From Chlorops oryzae (lineage: Eukaryota > Arthropoda > Insecta > Diptera > Chloropidae): DNA of 64,000 bases. The notes below the pieces were generated by a model that did no database searches, had not been told where the DNA came from, and saw only the letters and a program-made list of their open reading frames with translations. Made by a program: the position numbers and the translations under genes. The DNA is taken from positions 29,501,641-29,565,640 of the forward strand of contig CM035807.1 of assembly GCA_020466095.1 (NCBI GenBank). Reading direction: 5' to 3'. Shown here in pieces: positions 58,280-64,000 of the stretch; within the stretch, counting starts at the first letter, position 1; each line of letters begins with the position of its first letter.

Positions 58280-60094
58280 CATATTAGAGTGAAATAATCT
58301 TAAATGAGAATCAAAATAAATTTCATTAAAAATATATGAAATATGGATAACTCTAAATAGAGACACCTTAAGTATTCCGAATCCGAAGATAAATAAAAAA
58401 GTTTTTTAAATTAATTTTTTAAAATCATTGGAAAAAATTCCGAATTTTCTTAACTTGAAGCAAAAAAAGCAATGCATTTTAAATCCATTATTAAAGCCAA
58501 CCCAAAAGTTTTTCCAGAATTCGAACGAAACAATGCCGAAGCATTTTTCAAAAATTATTTCTTTTTAATTTCGAATTTTCCTCAAAAACTGTTGAAAGTT
58601 CTTTCAATTCCTTGGAGATTCTTTACACAAATATCGATTTCAATTTGAAGGCGTCGATAACGTTGAACTTTTGTTTTAAAGTTTTCAAATGCAGAACAGT
58701 GAAATTGTGAATTTGAAGCTCAAACATTGACGCATCATTTCAAAAGGTACCCTCAACATGCGAAGTGATAGTTTTATTTAGAATAAAGACAAAAATTTAG
58801 AATTTAGTCTCGAATTTTTCAATTGAATTTTCCGCTGGAATTGAGTACGTTTGGTGTATGTTTGCAGCCTGACGAGTGGATTTTACAACAGCTAGATGGT
58901 GAAAGACTCATATGAACAGGGTTGGGACTTTGTTGACTTTTTTAAATTTAATGCATACTTTATGGAGTACAAATTTTGTTAAACTCACATAAAGTTAGGA
59001 TGCAAGTGGATTTTTAACTTCAATATGAATTTAGAAGTTAGAAAAGCGGTTTGAAGTTCAACTTCGCCAAACTTATTCGCAAAATGTTGGTAAGAAAAAT
59101 TTTGGCGCCATAAAGTATGCTTTAAATTTTTCAAAGTCAACAAAATCCGAGCTTAAATATGAATATTTGGATGAATTAAAGAGAGTTTTTTCGAATCTAG
59201 TTAAAGTAATTAATTCTTTAAATTATTCCCCAAAGAAACGCCCCTAAGCATAATCAAATTTTGAAATTGAAATTTGAAAATACTTATTTCTCAAATTATG
59301 GAAATACCAAATGGCTCCATTCAACAACTTAAAATATCCTATTGATAGAAAAATTTTTAATAATTTTATCTACTCAGTAGATATTTATGTGCATATTTTC
59401 AGGTGCTATGATATTCTGATAATTCATTCCACATCAACGATTCAATCAAAAATAAAACATTATAAATTAGCATTATATCTGTCTGCTGTTTGAGGCGCTT
59501 TCAAAATTAAAAAGCTCAATTTCAAAATAATTTCATTAAAGACACATCAACAGCAATCATCTATCAGGCAAAAATACGAGTAATATCAAATAATTAAAAT
59601 AACGAGAATGAAAAACACTAGTTAACAAAATTATTTGGCATCGCTGAAATAAATTTTTAAACCGATTCGGGGTCGATGATCTTAAAAAAGGCAAACAATT
59701 TTTTTTCTAAAGAAAAAAGTAAGTGTACGATATAAGGCCCACCTTACAATATATTTGTTACAGCTTTCAAAGTATAGATGATACCAATCTTATGTGTTTG
59801 CCATTTTATTTGATGAACGCCGAAAGGTTTGGTCCATATGTTGCTGAATAGCAGCATCTGAAGTCGATAGACGGTCGTGATTGTTATTGTACAAATGTGC
59901 AAATCGAAAAAGAAATTTTTTTTTTTTAATCCTTTAGAACCAATTTTATTTACGCAAACTTACCTCATTGTTCTAGTAAATTAACAGGATATTTTACTTC
60001 GAAAACACTTTCCTAATTAGAACTCAAAATGTTACCAAGAAGCATTTTTTTTTACATATCGCCTGTTAAAAAATCAACATCAATTCGCTCTTGC
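58280..60094. other. no gene recognised
   Basis: AT-rich DNA with frequent AAATTGAA/TTCAATTT words and no supported exon. Confidence 0.5.
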
Positions 60095-60178
60095 AATCGG
60101 CTGCAGTTGCTCTCTATATTGCAGGATTGCCTCCAATTTTTTAAGCCAGATATTACTAAAGGACAAGTTTCAACTTGC
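60095..60178 (+). repeat. 84-bp dispersed repeat, copy X
   Basis: TATTGCAGGATTGCCTCCAA, TTTTTTAAGCCAGATATTAC and GGACAAGTTTCAACTTGC match 62071-62154 with few changes. It is a fragment of an otherwise unidentified repeat. Confidence 0.8.
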
Positions 60179-60474
60179 AGAAGTACACACAAAATTTTAT
60201 TGTTGGACATTGGTCAAATTTAAAATGGGCCTCAATAGGAGCCGGGCCCTATATGGTACACTTACTCTATAATTGACTTTGCCCTCGCAAAAGTCCGAAG
60301 TTTTGTAAGCTAGTGTAATCATTATTGATTTTATCAAATATCAAAAGGAATTTCTCAATTTACTGGCATCAAAATTTATTTTATATTAAATATTTATCAA
60401 TTGAAATGATGAAAAAAAAAAACACAAATCAGCGATTGATCAATTGCTGAGAATTTTTCAATATACATAGATAC
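60179..60474. other. nothing recognised
   Basis: AT-rich spacer between the repeat and the next MITE. Confidence 0.4.
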
Positions 60475-60795
60475 TAAGGCCCGATATTACAGTGCATACT
60501 TAAGTTAAGGAAGCTTGAAGACTTAAGAACACCTTAAGTGTGAAGCGGTTTAACAGTCAAATTTTTATCCAAAACTCACGAAAATTGTTTTCGGCAGGCA
60601 ACATTTGAAAAAGCCTATATATTTTGTTTATACTTTTTTAAAATTCGTAAAATTAGTGAAATTTCTTCATTAAATTAAATTGAAAACTTATTTAAGGAGC
60701 ACTTAAAATTTGTACTGTTAAAATGCTTTACAGACTTAAGCTTTACTTAAGTGCTAAGGAGACCTTAAGTATGCACTGTAATATTCGGGCCTAAG
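60475..60795. mobile_element. MITE with about 33-bp inverted repeats
   Basis: Left: AAGGCCCGATATTACAGTGC, ATACTTAAG. Right: CTTAAGTATGCACTGTAATA, TTCGGGCCT. The arms match with a single-base indel. Inner CTTAAG motifs recur (60519, 60532, 60734, 60745), probably subterminal repeats. Noncoding. The SINE at 60803 begins immediately afterwards. Confidence 0.88.
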
Positions 60796-60802
60796 TATTT
60801 TA

Positions 60803-60963
60803 AGGTTGAAATGCCAACGTAAGAAGCGAGAGGCTCTGGGTTCAACTCCCAGCTAAGGTCGTGGATATTTCTTCGTTTTCCCATTATTCGTGGTATCACA
60901 AGGGGCCCGTGTAAAGCCCAAATGAGTCACCCTTTGTGACAGCCACACAAACCTATCCTATCT
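60803..60963 (+). mobile_element. tRNA-derived SINE, copy 2
   Basis: The head contains AGGCTCTGGGTTCAACTCCC, where CTGGG and CCCAG pair around a 7-base loop as a perfect tRNA T-arm and contain the B-box (60839-60849). The body has AAGGTCGTGGATATTTC and the tail has GGTATCACAAGGGGCCC, TGTGACAGCCAC and a CCTATCCTATC repeat. SINE copy 3 shares head and tail, and SINE copy 1 shares only the tail. The flanks TAAGTATTTT and TAATATTT may be an aged target duplication. Confidence 0.85.
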
Positions 60964-62070
60964 AATATTTGAAACAAAATTTATAGCATTTTAATTTTCA
61001 CTCGTGATCGTCGAATTTTCTTCCGCAAAGTTTAAAAGAAAAAACTTAAATGTCAAAAATCGAAGAGTCATGAAAATAAAACATTGCAAGCCTCAAAACA
61101 AAAAAAAACAGAAAAATCTTACACAAACAATTTAAGCCTGCCGAAAGCCGCACAAGTGAATGTATTTATAGACTTGTCCGCCAATTGAAATTTATTTGTG
61201 ACAATTCCGTTCGTTCGTCATACACACAACACACCCAAACAGGGAAAATACATACATACATTTTTACGCAACAATCTTGAAAAACTTTCTGGGCAAATTC
61301 ATACGAATTGAGCTGGCAAAAAGTCAAAGCCCAAATGAATTCAAACCCAAGCAATTCAGAATCGGCTATCTTTTCTTTTTCTCCATCGCAGCTTAAGTGA
61401 TTGTTCAACGTGACGTAGGACTTTAACCCCTTATCAATGGTGGTTGTATGCCATTAAAGCCTTTTCAAACTTCAAAATAGTTTCTATTTGAAAATTCTAG
61501 CAAATTACAATCTTATGAGTTTCATTTGAAGTGAAGTTTTCGTGAAACGAATTTATGGGACTTACGGATTTGTCATTTTAATATCTGTGACAATGAGGAA
61601 TGACAGCTTTTTATTTCGAGGAAAAGAACTTTAATGTTTATAACTTGGCAAGTCTTTTCATGTTAAAAGGAATTTCATATATTGAGTCAGTTTCTTTTAA
61701 GAAATTTTTTTATATTTATTTTTTTCCCCCCATTTCGGTAGGAATGATTGGGCGCACGAGAATTTCAGTGGAAAAAGAATTTATATTAAAGATATCAAAA
61801 AATGGAAGGAACCCATTTCGAATGTGAGGAGTTCAATAATCTTAGAACAATAGTTCTTTTTTCACGGTAGGCGAAAAAACAAAAACATTGTGGGTGTTGA
61901 AGTGTTTTAGGGCGCGATGGATGATTTCCTATTTCATCTATTGCATAACATCAGGCATTTTATTTTATAAGGACCCCCCATTACTATATCCGTTAAAGTT
62001 TTTCGTCACAATATCCTCTCGAAATGTCCGAATTTTCATACAATTTTTTGTCTTTCGGGATGAAAAACTT
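60964..62070. other. no gene recognised
   Basis: AT-rich, no supported exon. Confidence 0.5.
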
Positions 62071-62154
62071 TATCGGATACAGTTGGTCTCTTTATTGCAG
62101 GATTGCATCCAATTTTTTAAACCATATATTACTTAAGGACAAGTTTCAACTTGC
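62071..62154 (+). repeat. 84-bp dispersed repeat, copy Y, interrupted by a TIR element
   Basis: Matches copy X at 60095-60178. Its homology stops at CAACTTGC, four bases before the CCCAG end of the next element, so that element probably inserted into an existing repeat. Confidence 0.8.
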
Positions 62155-62158
62155 TTGG

Positions 62159-62686
62159 CCCAGTAAGCATGTTTAGGGTGATCATATTTTTGAGTCCGAT
62201 ATTAGTCAGAAATATGAAGAAAATAAGAAAAATTAAATTAAATTCAACTTATAAATAAAAAAAAATCCAACAACTTTAATTTGGCAAACCACGAAATGGA
62301 TGAGTGAGCACATGACTTAAAAGCGAGAGTTCTAAGGTTCAAATCCCACACAGGGCAGAAAAACGAAATTGAAAAAAATAAAATATTTGAAATTATAAAT
62401 ATTTACGTAAAAACCGGAAAAAGAGTGTGCATCTATCAATAATTTTCTTTAAGCATACGATTATAAATATCACTCAAAATTGTTGAGTCTCTTTAAACTC
62501 ATATATGTGAGTGCACAAGGACTCTTGTATGACACTAATATGGGTTCCTTCGGTATATCACTTTGGACTTATATAGGCCGACCTTTGCAAGAGGGGAAGC
62601 ATTTCATTTTAGACTCCTAAATGAGGGCTCACACTCCGAATAAGGATTCATAAATGACTCATTGAGCACTCCAAATATATGCTGGG
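62159..62686 (+). mobile_element. CCCAG-ended TIR element, copy 2, with tRNA-like segment
   Basis: It starts CCCAGTAAGCATGTTTAGGG and ends GGAGTGCTCA-like (reverse strand) ATATATGCTGGG. It aligns end to end with copy 1 (35066-36084) but is 528 bp because the middle is absent. At the join it shows GGATGAGTGAGCACATGACT, TAAAAGCGAG and AAGGTTCAAATCCCAC, a tRNA-like run with a good B-box (GGTTCAAATCC). ATATGAC and GACTCAT words recur near the right end. It encodes no protein. Confidence 0.8.
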
Positions 62687-64000
62687 TAAATTTTAATTTC
62701 AGACTTTTTTGATTGTAAAAACAAGAGGAGCTTAAAACTAATTTGTTTTCATGTGAACCGCAGACGAAACACGAAACAAAAGAAGCTCTGTCTAAGAGGC
62801 AAAAAATTATTGCAGCCTGCAAAGACAAAAAGCTGAGGAGAAATTTTGTTATTTTTAATAAAGAAGAATATTTAACTCAATGGACTATTTTTGATTTGAT
62901 ATTGAATTGACTTACCTCTTAAATAGTGTTTCGTCGCTTCCGGCTGTAGGTATATGACTTTTTTCCCACTCAAATAGGTATTCTCCCAGACAAAATATTT
63001 TTGAGACAATTATATTCGACCCCACAATTTAGCAATTTTCCCAACACATTTTCCACTCTCGACTTAATTGGTTTTCCATTAAAATTTTCTTTTTTTTTAT
63101 TTATTTTTTATTTGGTTTTGCTAAAACAAGCAGCCAACTCTAAATGGCTGCCGCTTCAACTTTTGAACACAAATCTGAGCAATTATTGCGATGGGTTTTC
63201 TTTCTTTTTGAACCGAAGCACGTCCATCAGCGTGACTGCGACTTTGGCGAAGCCTTAGCAGCTTTCGAAGGATAATTTAAGTTGAATCCGGCATAAGTTC
63301 ACTGTTATGATTTATTGCGGAATTCATTAACTGCCGTTTTCACGTGAAAGCAGGCGTGCGCCTTGCTGCATTTCCGTGACTAAGAAAACTTTTTTTGGCA
63401 TTTCTCCTTCAAAGGATCTGAGTCGAGTGCATTTGGTTTTTCAAAAGTACCGGCACTTTTATGGGAGTTCATTGAAAGAGATATATTATTTCAATACACT
63501 CAACGATTTTAAGTTCTTAAGTCTTAACGCGTCTTAAGTCGATTTCGCTGCCTTTCGAAAATTTACCCAAAGGAAAACAAAAACACAAAAAACACAAAAA
63601 AAAAACCAAAATTCAGTTTGCTTTAAGGAAATTTATTGCGGGCATGAAACATAAACGGCGACATCAGTGCCGGCAGGAGTTCTGGTTAATGTGGTTTATA
63701 CCGACGACACGAGTAGGTTAATTAATGTTGGCTTTTATTCCTATTTATAAAAATGAAATAAAGCGATAAGATATGCTGGCTGAAAGGATAAGCGCTAGCA
63801 CGCGCACTTAGCAACGGTTCACGGCACAGTTTCGAGTTGCCTAATTTTCTTGCAAGGAAGTGTTCTATGGAAATCACTCATTTATTATTTGCTCTTTTCC
63901 GAACCACTCGACCCTTTTTCGATAAGGTCCTTTTTTAGGGTTTATTTTTGAATTAAGAAAAAAAATTGTTTTTTTTTTTTTTTTTGTTCACGATAAAAGC
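62687..64000. other. no gene recognised
   Basis: AT-rich, with GC-richer spots at 63170-63260 and 63640-63840 that lack exon signals. T runs lie at 63089-63096 and 63968-63985. Confidence 0.5.

Noticed and set aside
1..64000. CRISPR arrays, rRNA genes, intact tRNA genes, bacterial operons or viral genes
   Set aside because: None seen; repeat structure, splice signals and transposon content are those of an insect nuclear genome.

Overview
This window is AT-rich eukaryotic nuclear DNA, almost certainly from a fly (Diptera, Brachycera). The evidence is (GTCY)n-bearing nonautonomous elements of the mini-me/DINE-1 type, mariner and hAT remnants, TTAA-flanked piggyBac-like MITEs, tRNA-headed SINEs, many ATACATATGTAT-style tracts, and a TATA plus TCAGTT core promoter of insect type. 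There are no operons, ribosome binding sites or dense gene array. The DNA reads as introns and intergenic space crowded with transposon relics. The species cannot be fixed from this window; a tephritid or calyptrate fly would fit.

The protein-coding content is sparse. The best-supported piece is a first coding exon on the minus strand (12764-13010). It encodes a signal peptide or signal anchor followed by an acidic Asp run, and ends in a strong GTGAGT donor. The rest of that gene would lie to the left, across an intron loaded with repeats. A second convincing exon, apparently terminal, lies on the minus strand at 33988-34215 behind a good acceptor. A plus-strand TATA/Inr promoter at about 30725-30762 would drive a first exon ending at a GTAAGT donor at 30951. 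Weaker candidates are a 52-codon signal-peptide ORF (17258-17416, minus), a 46-nt mini-exon (33845-33890, plus) and a seven-codon starter exon (35585-35605, plus) inside a TIR element.

Layout. 0-12.1 kb: two broken mariner transposases, a large (GTCY)n element with 127-bp internal tandem repeats, small palindromic MITEs, and a SINE with a 13-bp target duplication that landed on the end of a TTAA-type MITE. 12.7-18 kb: the signal-peptide exon, a purine-skewed tract and quiet DNA. 22-25 kb: a TIR element and a second (GTCY)n element. 27-34.3 kb: the most gene-like part, with GC-richer islands, the promoter, a 400-bp GAGA-type satellite and the 34-kb exon. 35-48 kb: a 1-kb TIR element with CCCAGCAAACAT ends, a minus-strand SINE, a third (GTCY)n element with a MITE next to it, an ACACGGAAAG TIR element, and degenerate tandem repeats. 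53.4-54.7 kb: a complete hAT insertion with 8-bp target duplication and a decayed C-terminal transposase. 55-63 kb: a dense cluster of MITEs, another SINE, and TIR elements that carry tRNA-like promoter modules.

No cooperating multigene system is visible. The most novel-looking signal is that two unrelated-looking TIR families (35/62 kb and 57.7 kb) carry an internal tRNA-like segment with a polymerase III B-box. The longer copy of the first family also holds about 555 bp of exon-like DNA that the shorter copy lacks.
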